Origin: an uncultured Collinsella sp.
Lineage (GTDB): Bacteria; Actinomycetota; Coriobacteriia; Coriobacteriales; Coriobacteriaceae
Direction: 5' to 3'
Assembly (NCBI GenBank): GCA_902470915.1
Contig: CABRIB010000019.1
Location: 1 to 26,065, forward strand
Length of the DNA: 26,065 nucleotides
Positions 8,294 to 15,689 of the stretch are shown here, piece after piece (the stretch's first letter is position 1; each line of letters starts with the position of its first letter). Made by a program: the position numbers and the translations under genes. Below the pieces are notes generated by a model. It searched no databases. It was not told the DNA's origin and worked only from the letters and a program-made list of their open reading frames with translations.

Positions 8294-8311
8294 TTGGTCA
8301 GCAATTGGTCA
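8294..8311 (+). repeat. TTGGTCA tandem half-sites, 11-base spacing
   Basis: TTGGTCA occurs at 8294-8300 and again at 8305-8311, one DNA helical turn apart, about 75-90 bases upstream of the surface-protein operon start. Same-face direct repeats are typical of activator binding sites. No cognate regulator is identified. Confidence 0.4.
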
Positions 8312-8340
8312 AGTAACGGCTGATACGGTCGGCATCGACA

Positions 8341-8364
8341 GCCAAAACCGACAGAAGTTTTGGC
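8341..8364 (+). promoter_or_regulatory. Leader hairpin before the surface-protein operon
   Basis: GCCAAAAC (8341-8348) and GTTTTGGC (8357-8364) form a perfect 8-bp stem with an 8-base loop (CGACAGAA). It ends about 10 bases before the GGGAGG ribosome site (8375-8380) of the first gene. It could act on translation, mRNA stability or termination, or be a dispersed repeat. A related GCCAAAA/TTTTGGC core recurs at 15572-15608. Confidence 0.5.
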
Positions 8365-8385
8365 CTCAGAAGCAGGGAGGTTCCC

Positions 8386-8682
8386 ATGGCATATTACTGG
8401 CCCCAGTACGGCATCGCCATCGAAGTCGACGACGATCCCCATCTCCTGCCTTTCGACGAAGAGGCATTCCCCGATACGACGGTCTACCACGTTACCACCG
8501 ATGTGATCTGCGACCCCGAGTCGTTCTCGGCGCTCGCCCACCGCATCGCGCATATCCACGACATCGAGCTCCCTCCCGACTTCGACGAGCTTGTCTACTC
8601 ACGCCGCCTGATGCTTCACATGCTCTTTGGAGCGAACCCGTCCACCTTTGCGCGCATCTATACCGCCAAGGATGCCGCATGA
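8386..8682 (+). CDS. Small uncharacterised protein, first gene of the surface-protein operon
   Basis: I do not recognise this 98-residue protein. It is acidic, lacks a signal peptide or membrane segment, and is predicted cytoplasmic. The first half reads as alternating strands and acidic turns (IAIEVDDDPHLLPFDEEAF, VYHVTTDVICDPESF). This faintly resembles the core of DUF559/Vsr-like nuclease folds, but a catalytic PD-(D/E)xK set is not visible, so I assign no activity. The ATG follows GGGAGG by five bases. Its stop overlaps the next start as ATGA, which ties it to the membrane-anchored protein downstream. Confidence 0.75.
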   Translation: MAYYWPQYGIAIEVDDDPHLLPFDEEAFPDTTVYHVTTDVICDPESFSALAHRIAHIHDIELPPDFDELVYSRRLMLHMLFGANPSTFARIYTAKDAA

Positions 8683-9188
8683 GCGCGAAGAAGCCACCCC
8701 ACTTTGCAGGCCTGGGTCGTCGCAAGAAGCTCATCGTTGCCTGCTTGGCCATCGTCTGTGCCCTTGTCGCCGTAGGACTATACGCTTGGCAGTCGCAGCC
8801 CGTACCCGAGGCGGGCGCTTCGGTTACGACGGCCGAGGGCAAAACGCGTCAGGAAATCCAAGATGAGCTCGACGCCATAGTCCGCGACAACATGATGACG
8901 ATTTCGGTCGCACCGGTCGCTCAGCTGCAGGAGGACGGCAAGCTGCGCGTCAACGTGCAAAACGTCCAAGACAATAAATTTCCCCAGCGATTCCGCGTCA
9001 TCCAAAACGACGAGACCATGTACGAATCCGGTGTGGTCGAGACCGGCAAGACAATCGAGACGTGCCCCGCCGGCGACATCAAAGAAGGCAAGGCGTACAT
9101 CGAGATCCAGGCACTCGATGCCAAGACCCTCGACAGCCACGGCAATCCGACACGTGTCAAGGTGCGGGTTGAGCAAACCGAGAACTAG
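8679..9188 (+). CDS. Single-pass membrane-anchored extracytoplasmic protein
   Basis: This 169-residue protein has a basic N-terminus (GLGRRKK), one membrane helix at ~18-36, and an outside part. A short helical linker (EIQDELDAIV) precedes a domain of about 95 residues rich in predicted strands (ISVAPVAQL, KLRVNVQNV, FRVIQNDETMYES, AYIEIQALDA, RVKVRVEQ). The uncleaved anchor and Ig-like strand pattern suggest a cell-surface or assembly-factor role. The frame stays open far upstream, but the ATG at 8679, overlapping the previous stop as ATGA, fits best because the upstream part is a shadow of the preceding gene. The family is not recognised. Confidence 0.8.
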   Translation: MSAKKPPHFAGLGRRKKLIVACLAIVCALVAVGLYAWQSQPVPEAGASVTTAEGKTRQEIQDELDAIVRDNMMTISVAPVAQLQEDGKLRVNVQNVQDNKFPQRFRVIQNDETMYESGVVETGKTIETCPAGDIKEGKAYIEIQALDAKTLDSHGNPTRVKVRVEQTEN

Positions 9189-9241
9189 CTTTTCCGGTCG
9201 ACGCGACACCGCACGCAATTCACCAGCATTCGTCCAATCAT

Positions 9242-9258
9242 CGCGGGGACGGCCCGCG
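9242..9258 (+). promoter_or_regulatory. Hairpin upstream of the WxL-like gene
   Basis: CGCGGG (9242-9247) and CCCGCG (9253-9258) form a 6-bp G+C stem with a five-base loop, about ten bases before the AAAGGA ribosome site. There is no T-run, so it is not a strong terminator. It may protect or regulate the mRNA between the membrane-anchor gene and the secreted-protein gene. Confidence 0.4.
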
Positions 9259-9278
9259 GCGAATAGAAAGGAACGACC

Positions 9279-9878
9279 ATGGACATCACCAGGAACATGA
9301 ACGGAGCCAGAGCGCTCGTCGTGGGCGCAGGGCTCGCGCTCGCGCTCGCAATGGGCGCCGTCCCGACGCCAGCTATGGCAGCCGGGCGCGTTGGAACCAC
9401 GAAAGTAATGGTCAGGACCGAGATCGACAACGTTGAGTTCAAAGTTCCGACGGTTATTCCCTTCGTCGCCAAGGCCGACGGCACGCTTCAGGGCCCCTCA
9501 GAAGACGCGACCACCATCGACAATCATTCGGCCTACGGCATCCATGTCACCAACATGAAGATCGACGCCATGAACACCTGGACCATTGCCGCCGACGCCA
9601 AGGCCGGAACCGCACAGAACTCCATCGACTTTAAGGTCGGCCCCGACGGCGCACTCCAAAACGCCAGCGCCGCAATGCAGGAGACGGGCCTCGATCTTTC
9701 CAAGAACGCAGCCTTCGACATGGGCTACCAGGGCATTGCCGGCGGCACGGACAAAATTAAGCTCAAGACAAGCGGAAACGTCGCCCGCGTCACGCGCGAC
9801 ATCTTCCGCGTAACCGGCGAAGGCGATCAGGTTGCAACGATCACCTGGACGGTCGAGCCCGGTGCGCACACGGCATAA
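9279..9878 (+). CDS. Secreted beta-rich protein with WxL-like motifs
   Basis: A 199-residue secreted protein. Residues 1-34 form a signal peptide with a hydrophobic core (ALVVGAGLALALAMGA) and an AMA cleavage site. The mature part is predicted all-beta, opening with VPTVIPFVAKADGTLQGPS and TIDNHSAYGIHVTNMKI. Two tryptophan motifs, WTI (101-103) and WTV (190-192), are placed like the paired WxL motifs of Gram-positive peptidoglycan-binding WxL domains, but the final residue is Ile or Val instead of Leu, so membership is tentative. The ATG follows AAAGGA by about nine bases. It overlaps the following small sortase-signal gene, a pairing seen in WxL clusters of Firmicutes. Confidence 0.85.
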   Translation: MDITRNMNGARALVVGAGLALALAMGAVPTPAMAAGRVGTTKVMVRTEIDNVEFKVPTVIPFVAKADGTLQGPSEDATTIDNHSAYGIHVTNMKIDAMNTWTIAADAKAGTAQNSIDFKVGPDGALQNASAAMQETGLDLSKNAAFDMGYQGIAGGTDKIKLKTSGNVARVTRDIFRVTGEGDQVATITWTVEPGAHTA

Positions 9879-10143
9879 GGCCGTCGCCCTGGCCGCCGCC
9901 GTCAGCATCCTAGCGTTTGGGCCAGCCATGGCCTTTGCCCAGCAAGAACAGGCGCAGGCCGCCACGCAAGTGACGGTCGACCTCTCGGAGCTCGACCGCG
10001 GCGACCGCGAGGAACCGTTGGCGCAGACAGGCGACAGACGATGGCTCTTGGCAGCAGGCGCCACAGCAGCAGGCGCGGGAACCGCCGGCCTCGGTCTGCA
10101 CATCAAACGCAGCCAGAAACAAAACACGGACAGGCCGCACTAA
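9862..10143 (+). CDS. Small cell-wall-anchored protein with LAQTG sortase-type signal
   Basis: A 93-residue protein with both surface signals. An N-terminal signal peptide (AVALAAAVSILAFGPAMAFA, cleaved near 26) leads to a short mature segment of about 27 residues (TQVTVDLSELDRGDREEP). Then comes LAQTG (53-57), a hydrophobic helix at ~61-79, and a basic tail (KRSQKQ). This is the architecture of a sortase substrate with a variant LPXTG motif in which Pro is replaced by Ala. Start: GTG at 9862, overlapping the WxL-like gene by 17 bases and placing basic residues before the signal core; a TTG ten codons upstream is less likely. Its tiny mature part suggests an anchor or adaptor. No sortase lies in this window. 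Confidence 0.8.
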   Translation: MRTRHKAVALAAAVSILAFGPAMAFAQQEQAQAATQVTVDLSELDRGDREEPLAQTGDRRWLLAAGATAAGAGTAGLGLHIKRSQKQNTDRPH

Positions 10144-10161
10144 ATTAGCTAAGGAGACCCC

Positions 10162-11592
10162 ATGGCATCGAAGAACCTTTTGCCCGTCGTCGCACTCTGC
10201 GTCGCGCTCGCAACCGGAACGTCTGTCGCCGCTTGGGCGGCTCCCGTCATGGCAGACTCCTTACCAGCAGCCCTAAGTTCCGCACCAAATCCATCGAGCG
10301 CCATTGCGTGCAAGCGTTTTTCGATCGCACAGGCCGCAATCTCGACCTCGGGATGTCTTCGTCGTAATACGGACGGCTCGATAGTCGTGGATATCGATCG
10401 TTCGAACAAGGCAAACGGCTCCCGGGCGGGGTGCGCCGTCTGCACGTGGCGCTCGGCTGTGCTCGATGCAGATGACGATCCATGCAATTTAGAGCTGTGC
10501 ATCGACATCGCTTCGGTCGATGACTCGGCGAACGGAGCGAAGGTCGCCTTCGACGGTACGTTTTTTGAGAAAGGAGGCGGTATATGTCTGGGCTGCGCCG
10601 CCGCGAATGCAGACGATGCGCAGCCCACCCTCTCATTCACGGCATCATTGCGGCTGACCAAAGCCGGCACCGATGCCATCGCGGCGGGAGAAGCGTCCCT
10701 GCTGTTCTACGCCGTCAGTACCAAAGACACAGACGCTCATTTCGAGAAGCCAGCCGGATCACTCAGCCTTACACGAGGGATAGAGGCAGGTCCTTTTGAA
10801 ATCGATTCCCACGCGCAAAGCAGGCAACGCATTCTTGCCGACCCGGCGCTTCTCGAAATGGAGTGGAACGGATCCGGAGCTATCGGAATTCTCCCCTCCG
10901 CGTTTGACGCCAAGACGCTCCCCCCAAACGACGAACCCATCAACGCAACCATACAAGAAGAGAGCGCGGACAAAGAAGCAGGTGCGGGCGACACGCCGTC
11001 GCCGACAAACAGCGTCCCAGCTTCTCTCGAAGCACCGAATGAACCCGCTACCGATCCAAACGATTCCGAACTCGCGGACAGTCTGGGGCTTGCTGATCCT
11101 CAAGAGATCGATGAAGGTAACTGCTGCGTGCTTGCCGCGCTCGACCACACAGAGGTCATCGACGCTGCGAACATCGAAGTTGCCGCCGCCAATCAACCCG
11201 TCCGCAAGTCGGCCATCATCGCATTTCCCGAATCCATCGAAGTCGTCTTTTTGCCATCGGGCGAGGTCGTGGCCCCAACACTGCTCACCTTGTTGGGCGC
11301 CAAGAATACTCGAAACGAAATTAAAAAGGTCACGGTTGTCGACCCTGCAACCACCGCCAAGCTGCGTCTATACGCCGTTGCTCCAGATGGAGGCAAGACC
11401 TTGGAATTCGATGGCGACACACTCCTAGCCTGGCGGCGTCTGGACATTATGCAAGACGTCTCGTATCAGATCGAACTCGAAGGGTTTGATCGTGCCCGCG
11501 ATGCCAATATCATCGCCGCGGCTATTGAATTCCCGCAGCGGCTTATGACACTGCGCTTTGAATACTATCCCTATGTCCCGACAACCACCTGA
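10162..11592 (+). CDS. Large cysteine-rich secreted surface protein
   Basis: A 476-residue exported protein, last in the surface operon. A signal peptide covers ~1-31 (AWA or VMA cleavage). The first domain (~45-215) is beta-rich and carries eight cysteines at 50, 65, 91, 94, 108, 113, 142 and 145, including CAVC and CLGC pairs that could form disulfides or bind metal. A Pro/Glu/Asp-rich linker (~255-315) and a CC pair (321-322) precede a second beta-rich domain (~350-476). It has no lipobox, LPXTG or C-terminal membrane helix, so it is free or held by partners, perhaps the LAQTG protein upstream. ATG with AAGGAGA well placed, 18 bases after the previous stop. Family not recognised. Confidence 0.82.
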   Translation: MASKNLLPVVALCVALATGTSVAAWAAPVMADSLPAALSSAPNPSSAIACKRFSIAQAAISTSGCLRRNTDGSIVVDIDRSNKANGSRAGCAVCTWRSAVLDADDDPCNLELCIDIASVDDSANGAKVAFDGTFFEKGGGICLGCAAANADDAQPTLSFTASLRLTKAGTDAIAAGEASLLFYAVSTKDTDAHFEKPAGSLSLTRGIEAGPFEIDSHAQSRQRILADPALLEMEWNGSGAIGILPSAFDAKTLPPNDEPINATIQEESADKEAGAGDTPSPTNSVPASLEAPNEPATDPNDSELADSLGLADPQEIDEGNCCVLAALDHTEVIDAANIEVAAANQPVRKSAIIAFPESIEVVFLPSGEVVAPTLLTLLGAKNTRNEIKKVTVVDPATTAKLRLYAVAPDGGKTLEFDGDTLLAWRRLDIMQDVSYQIELEGFDRARDANIIAAAIEFPQRLMTLRFEYYPYVPTTT

Positions 11593-11710
11593 GGCTTAAA
11601 TGCTGCGCATCATTCCTAACACCACTTATATAACGTATTAGATGAGTCGCGATGTGCCTCGCATTTCGTTCTGCTACGATTGCCACGTTGGCATCAATAC
11701 AGGAGGGCTC

Positions 11711-12427
11711 ATGCCGGGCTTGGGAACAATCATCAACGTTGTGCTTTTAGTTGCGGGCGGTCTTTTGGGATTAGCGGGCGGCCGCTTCATTACACCGCGC
11801 ATCCAAGACACGCTCATGAAAGCATCGGGGCTGTGCGTCCTGTTTATCGGCCTGGGCGGCACCATGCAAAAGATGCTCATCATCGATGGAAAGGCGCTAG
11901 CGACCACCGGTACCACCATGCTCATCGTCTCATTTGCGCTCGGTTCGCTCATCGGCGAGGCCATCAACTTGGAGGCCGCCATCGAGAACCTTGGCGAATG
12001 GCTCAAGCGCAAGACTGGCAGTGAGGGCGATAACGAGTTCACCAACGCTTTTGTCTCGACATCGCTGACCGTCTGCATCGGTGCCATGGCTATCGTGGGA
12101 TCGATCCAGGACGGTCTGCTCGGTGACTGGTCAACGCTTGCCTTGAAAGGCGCATTGGACTGCATCATCGTCTGCACCATGACGGCGTCGCTTGGCCGCG
12201 GCTGCATTTTCTCCGCCCTGCCCGTCGCCGTGTTCCAGGGGACGATCACGTTGTTTGCCGGCGCGCTCTCCCCCATCATGACCACGGCAGCCCTCGACAG
12301 CCTTTCGCTCGTAGGCTCCATGCTCATCTTCTGCGTCGGCGTCAACCTCATCCGTCCTCAGACCTTCCGCACGGCCAATATGCTCCCCTCCGTCGTCATC
12401 GCCGTCATCTACGCCCTCCTGTTCTAA
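11711..12427 (+). CDS. DUF554 family membrane protein (YqgA-like)
   Basis: A 238-residue polytopic membrane protein that matches DUF554. Family features include the N-terminal GTIINVVLLVAGGLLGL segment, the GLCVLFIGLGGTMQ helix, SFALGSLIGEAINLE, then FVSTSLTVCIGAMAIVGSIQDGL and the C-terminal GVNLI. Members are about 230 residues with six or seven helices, and their function is unknown; transport has been suggested. The ATG at 11711 follows AGGAGG by four bases and gives the usual length; the frame extends 23 codons further upstream without homology. It is a separate unit, 118 bases after the surface operon and before the defence operon. Confidence 0.88.
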   Translation: MPGLGTIINVVLLVAGGLLGLAGGRFITPRIQDTLMKASGLCVLFIGLGGTMQKMLIIDGKALATTGTTMLIVSFALGSLIGEAINLEAAIENLGEWLKRKTGSEGDNEFTNAFVSTSLTVCIGAMAIVGSIQDGLLGDWSTLALKGALDCIIVCTMTASLGRGCIFSALPVAVFQGTITLFAGALSPIMTTAALDSLSLVGSMLIFCVGVNLIRPQTFRTANMLPSVVIAVIYALLF

Positions 12428-12434
12428 ATCTATC

Positions 12435-12500
12435 AACGCAGCGGTATCTCGAACATCTGTTTGATGCTGTGCTATGATATGAGGTCACCGTAGCTGCGTT
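12435..12500 (+). promoter_or_regulatory. sngA promoter with extended -10, flanked by inverted repeats
   Basis: TGCTATGAT (12470-12478) is an extended -10 element about 38 bases upstream of the sngA start. The -35 region is weak (CGAACA at 12450-12455, 17-base spacer), as is common with extended -10 promoters. A perfect 8-base inverted repeat, AACGCAGC (12435-12442) and GCTGCGTT (12493-12500), brackets the promoter, with its right arm touching the ribosome site AGGAGAGGAG (12501-12510). It could bind a repressor or form an mRNA structure covering the ribosome site. Inferred only. Confidence 0.5.
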
Positions 12501-12515
12501 AGGAGAGGAGAAGCG

Positions 12516-14276
12516 GTGGCCGACCAGGACATCAAGATGCTCATCGAGCGCATTATGGCCGAGGCCCGGACCCATCAGTCCACCCGCTTCTCAAACGAAA
12601 TCTACGCAGACGAGCCGATTCTCAAAACCGGCCGACAGATGCAGAATTTCCTCCCCGACCAGTACCGTAAAATGCGCGAGATATCGCGCTGGCAGGATGA
12701 CCCCAAGGGCGGTGCGGGCCGCTGGCTTTCGGAAGCCGAGCTTTTTTACCGCCAGGGCCTGCTGATGGCCGACTTTGAGGACGACTGTCCCTACAACGGC
12801 ACCTTTAAGTCGTACTTTCCCACCTACAACGCCATGAGCGACCGGCAGCTGCGCGGCTACTTTACCTGGCGTGCCCAAGTGCGCCGCGGAACCGTCGAGG
12901 AAACGTCTACGTCCTTTGCCTTTCTGTATCTCTATGAGCTGATTTGCGGCATTGGCGTAGATGACCCGCTCGACGGTTTTAACAAGATCAAGGCCTTTTG
13001 GGATGTCTATCGCGCCTTCGAGCCCGGCATTGATCGGTTTGCACGCGTGTGGTTGCAGGATTACGCCGTATTCCATGGGCTCGACCCCAAGCTGCTCCGC
13101 GACTCTAAAACCGTCATGTTCGATAACGCCCTTATCGAGCTGCGGCGCGTGGCACGAGACCTTGTACCGGCACCGGCACCGTCCGACCAGACCCCCAAAC
13201 GTCGCAAAACCTCCGAGCCCACGCTCCCCCTTCCGCCCGATGAGGTGCGCGAGGAGCGACTCATGGCCGCCATCAACGCCCTCTCCACGTACAACCTAAG
13301 TAACTCGCGGCTCGACCGCAGCCACCACCGCGATCTGCGCCACGTGGCATGCGCCGCGTATGTCCGCATGGCGCGCTACTATGACACGCATCGAAAGACC
13401 GGCATCGTAGCGAGCTTGTTTGGGGAGGAGACGGCCATGCCCTACACCATGTTTGCCTCGGCCGTATTCTTTGCGCCCGAGCGCCACGAGAACTGCGAAT
13501 ACCACCTGGATCCCATCCATATCTACCGTTGCCAAAACGGCTTTTGGGAATGTATGCGTATCCATGGTAGTAGGCAAAAGAGCAGCAAGCTCGGTGAAAT
13601 GATGCGCGCCTGCGACCAACGCCTGCGCCTGGCGCTGGACCCCGCCCATCCCCTTAAGGAAGAAAAGGTCCCCAAATATCTGGCCAAGATTATCGATGAC
13701 GAGATTGTGGCATGGCTTTCGTGGGACGCCGCACACCAGCCCGTCAAGATCGATATCGACCTGACTCAGCTGGGGCACATTCGGAGCGCCGCTGCGCAAA
13801 CGCGCGAAGCACTTTTAATCGACGAAGAGCGCGAGGACGGCGCACCTGTGGAAGCCGAGGCAGCGGACTCAGGGCAACCGGAAGCCGAGCCCGTAGCCGA
13901 CGCGATTGTCGAGGCGGTCGCGGCACCCATTCGGCAGGACGAGACCGACGAGCCAACCATATCCACCGAACAGTTTGGTGTCGTGGCACCGCTTCTCGCG
14001 CCGACGCCCGCGTTCGCAGCTGTTGCGCCCGCTGACGCCACGAACGAACTCACGCCTGCCGCAGACGCCTATCTCCGCGCGCTGCTCGAGCACAACGCAG
14101 TACAGGCGGAATCGGCGGTAGTGCAATCGGGGCAGAGCGAGGACATGCTCGTCGACAGCATCAACGAGGCGCTCTTTGACCTGGTGGGCGACACCGTAAT
14201 TGAATTTAGCGCGGCAGGGCCGCAGATTATCGAGGACTACGAAGCAGACGTGAGAGGATACCTAGACCATGAGTGA
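12516..14276 (+). CDS. sngA: Shango defence protein SngA, TerB-N/TerB-C domains
   Basis: A 586-residue soluble protein. The N-terminal TerB_N domain (~40-220) is marked by RWLSEAELFYRQGLLMADF, FPTYNAMSDRQLRGYFTWR, and FLYLYELICGIG. A middle part (~240-415) follows, then an acidic, Ala/Glu-rich disordered linker (~430-485). The C-terminus (~485-585) fits TerB_C (LTPAADAYLRALLEHN, MLVDSINEALFDLVGDTVIE, IIEDYEADVRGYL). TerB modules are metal-binding and are linked to tellurite and phage stress systems. Followed by a DUF2791 ATPase and an Lhr-like helicase, it matches the Shango anti-phage system. GTG start after AGGAGAGGAG; the stop overlaps sngB by eight bases. Confidence 0.9.
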   Translation: MADQDIKMLIERIMAEARTHQSTRFSNEIYADEPILKTGRQMQNFLPDQYRKMREISRWQDDPKGGAGRWLSEAELFYRQGLLMADFEDDCPYNGTFKSYFPTYNAMSDRQLRGYFTWRAQVRRGTVEETSTSFAFLYLYELICGIGVDDPLDGFNKIKAFWDVYRAFEPGIDRFARVWLQDYAVFHGLDPKLLRDSKTVMFDNALIELRRVARDLVPAPAPSDQTPKRRKTSEPTLPLPPDEVREERLMAAINALSTYNLSNSRLDRSHHRDLRHVACAAYVRMARYYDTHRKTGIVASLFGEETAMPYTMFASAVFFAPERHENCEYHLDPIHIYRCQNGFWECMRIHGSRQKSSKLGEMMRACDQRLRLALDPAHPLKEEKVPKYLAKIIDDEIVAWLSWDAAHQPVKIDIDLTQLGHIRSAAAQTREALLIDEEREDGAPVEAEAADSGQPEAEPVADAIVEAVAAPIRQDETDEPTISTEQFGVVAPLLAPTPAFAAVAPADATNELTPAADAYLRALLEHNAVQAESAVVQSGQSEDMLVDSINEALFDLVGDTVIEFSAAGPQIIEDYEADVRGYLDHE

Positions 14277-15573
14277 TACCGCATCCGCAGCGCCCCGTGT
14301 ACCCAAACGCGTCGCTGCCGTTATCCTTAACTCGCTCAAGGGCGGCGTGGTCCCGCGCATCGGCCTTCCCTATATCACCGTGGGACGCGAGGTCGAGATT
14401 CGCGCCCTGCTCACCGATTTGAGTCTCATCGCCGATGGCGGCGCGAGCTTCCGCTTTTTAGTCGGTCGCTACGGAGCCGGCAAGAGCTTTTTGCTCCAGA
14501 CCATCCGCACGCACGCCATGGGCGAGGGATTCGTCGTCGCCGATGCCGACCTATCCCCTGAGCGCCGCCTGCAGGGCGGCCAGGGACAGGGCCTTGCCAC
14601 CTACCGTGAGCTCATCCGCAACATATCGACTAAAACGCGCCCCGAGGGCGGTGCACTCAACCTTATCCTGGATCGCTGGGTCGCCTCGTGTGCCGATGCC
14701 GATGAGTCTGCCGTCAATGCCCAACTGGCCCCGCTCGAGGAAATGGTCCACGGCTTCGACTTCTCCCGTATGCTCCGCCGCTACCGCGCGGCCGTATCCG
14801 AGGGCGACGAAGAAGCTATGAGCCGCGTGACCAAATGGATTCGCGGCGAGTACCGCACCAAGAGTGAGGCACGCGCCGAGCTGGGCTCCTCAACCATCAT
14901 CAGCGATGACGACTGGTACGACTACGTCAAACTCATCGCTCGTTTTTTGGTTTGCAGCGGCTACAAGGGCATGCTGGTGCTCATCGACGAGCTCGTGAAT
15001 CTGTATAAGATTCCCAACGCTATCACGCGCCAGTACAACTACGAGAAAATCCTGACCATGTACAACGACACGCTTCAGGGCAAAGCGCAGTACCTGGGCA
15101 TGATTATGGGCGGCACGCCAACCTCCATCGAAGACCGCCGCCGCGGCGTGTTCTCCTACGAAGCCCTGCGCAGCCGACTCGCTCAGGGCCGCTTTGCGCG
15201 CGAGGACCTTAAGGACATGCTCGCGCCCATCATCCGCCTACAGCCACTCACCTATGAGGAACTGCTGGTGCTGATCGAAAAACTCATGCAGATCCATGCC
15301 GGCTACTTTGGCTGGACGCCCTCGCTTACCGAAAACGACTTGGTGGACTTCCTCAAGATTGAGTTTGGCCGCGTGGGAGCCGATACGCACTTAACGCCGC
15401 GTGAAGTCATTCGTGACTTTATCGAGCTGCTCGACATCCTATGCCAAAACCCCGATGCTAACGTGGCCGAGTTGCTGCAAAGCGTCGGTGGCGACGCGCT
15501 GGCGCCGGCAGCCGTAACGGACAACACCGACACCGCAAGCGAAGACCGCAACTTCGCCGAGTTCACCATCTAA
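14269..15573 (+). CDS. sngB: Shango ATPase SngB (DUF2791/BrxD-like)
   Basis: A 434-residue AAA-type P-loop ATPase. The Walker A motif is GRYGAGKS (66-73). The Walker B motif is MLVLIDEL (234-241), with D240 and E241. A polar sensor region follows at GMIMGGTPTSIED (277-289), and an Arg-rich stretch at RRRGVFSYEALRSRL may hold an arginine finger. The N-terminal VILNSLKGGVVPRIGLPYITVGRE is typical of the DUF2791 family, which includes BrxD of BREX type 2. In Shango this ATPase is the middle component and probably couples ATP hydrolysis to loading of the helicase. ATG start inside the end of sngA; the stop lies within an inverted repeat (15572-15608). Confidence 0.92.
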   Translation: MSDTASAAPRVPKRVAAVILNSLKGGVVPRIGLPYITVGREVEIRALLTDLSLIADGGASFRFLVGRYGAGKSFLLQTIRTHAMGEGFVVADADLSPERRLQGGQGQGLATYRELIRNISTKTRPEGGALNLILDRWVASCADADESAVNAQLAPLEEMVHGFDFSRMLRRYRAAVSEGDEEAMSRVTKWIRGEYRTKSEARAELGSSTIISDDDWYDYVKLIARFLVCSGYKGMLVLIDELVNLYKIPNAITRQYNYEKILTMYNDTLQGKAQYLGMIMGGTPTSIEDRRRGVFSYEALRSRLAQGRFAREDLKDMLAPIIRLQPLTYEELLVLIEKLMQIHAGYFGWTPSLTENDLVDFLKIEFGRVGADTHLTPREVIRDFIELLDILCQNPDANVAELLQSVGGDALAPAAVTDNTDTASEDRNFAEFTI

Positions 15574-15608
15574 CCTGCCAAAAAGGGACAGGTTTATTTT
15601 GGCAGGTT
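15572..15608 (+). terminator. Inverted repeat between sngB and sngC, possible attenuator
   Basis: AACCTGCCAAAA (15572-15583) and TTTTGGCAGGTT (15597-15608) are a perfect 12-bp inverted repeat with a 13-base loop, followed by TTAT. It starts inside the sngB stop codon. The loop contains another CAGGTT (15589-15594) that could pair with the first AACCTG instead, so two hairpins compete. It may weaken read-through into sngC and set the ratio of the subunits, or it may be a REP-like dispersed repeat. Confidence 0.5.
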
Positions 15609-15689
15609 TTATCTGGGCAAACGTCGAGACAGTAATGTAGCGAGCCACTGCTCACCGCGTTAAGAGATTCGTATTTGAGAGGAGGCCCC

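Larger units (their letters stand above)
8040..8385. other. 346-base intergenic region between divergent operons
   Basis: No convincing gene lies here; a 78-codon minus-strand frame has no ribosome site or recognisable motif. The region must hold the divergent promoters of the FAD oxidase operon (minus) and the surface-protein operon (plus). Visible elements are a possible minus-strand promoter (8122-8149), two TTGGTCA direct repeats 11 bases apart (8294-8311), and an 8-bp perfect hairpin (8341-8364) just before the ribosome site of the 98-residue protein. Confidence 0.7.

Noticed and set aside
8070..8678. Upstream extension of the 169-residue membrane protein
   Set aside because: The frame is open but the translation is Arg-rich shadow of the 98-residue gene; the ATGA overlap at 8679 is the natural start.
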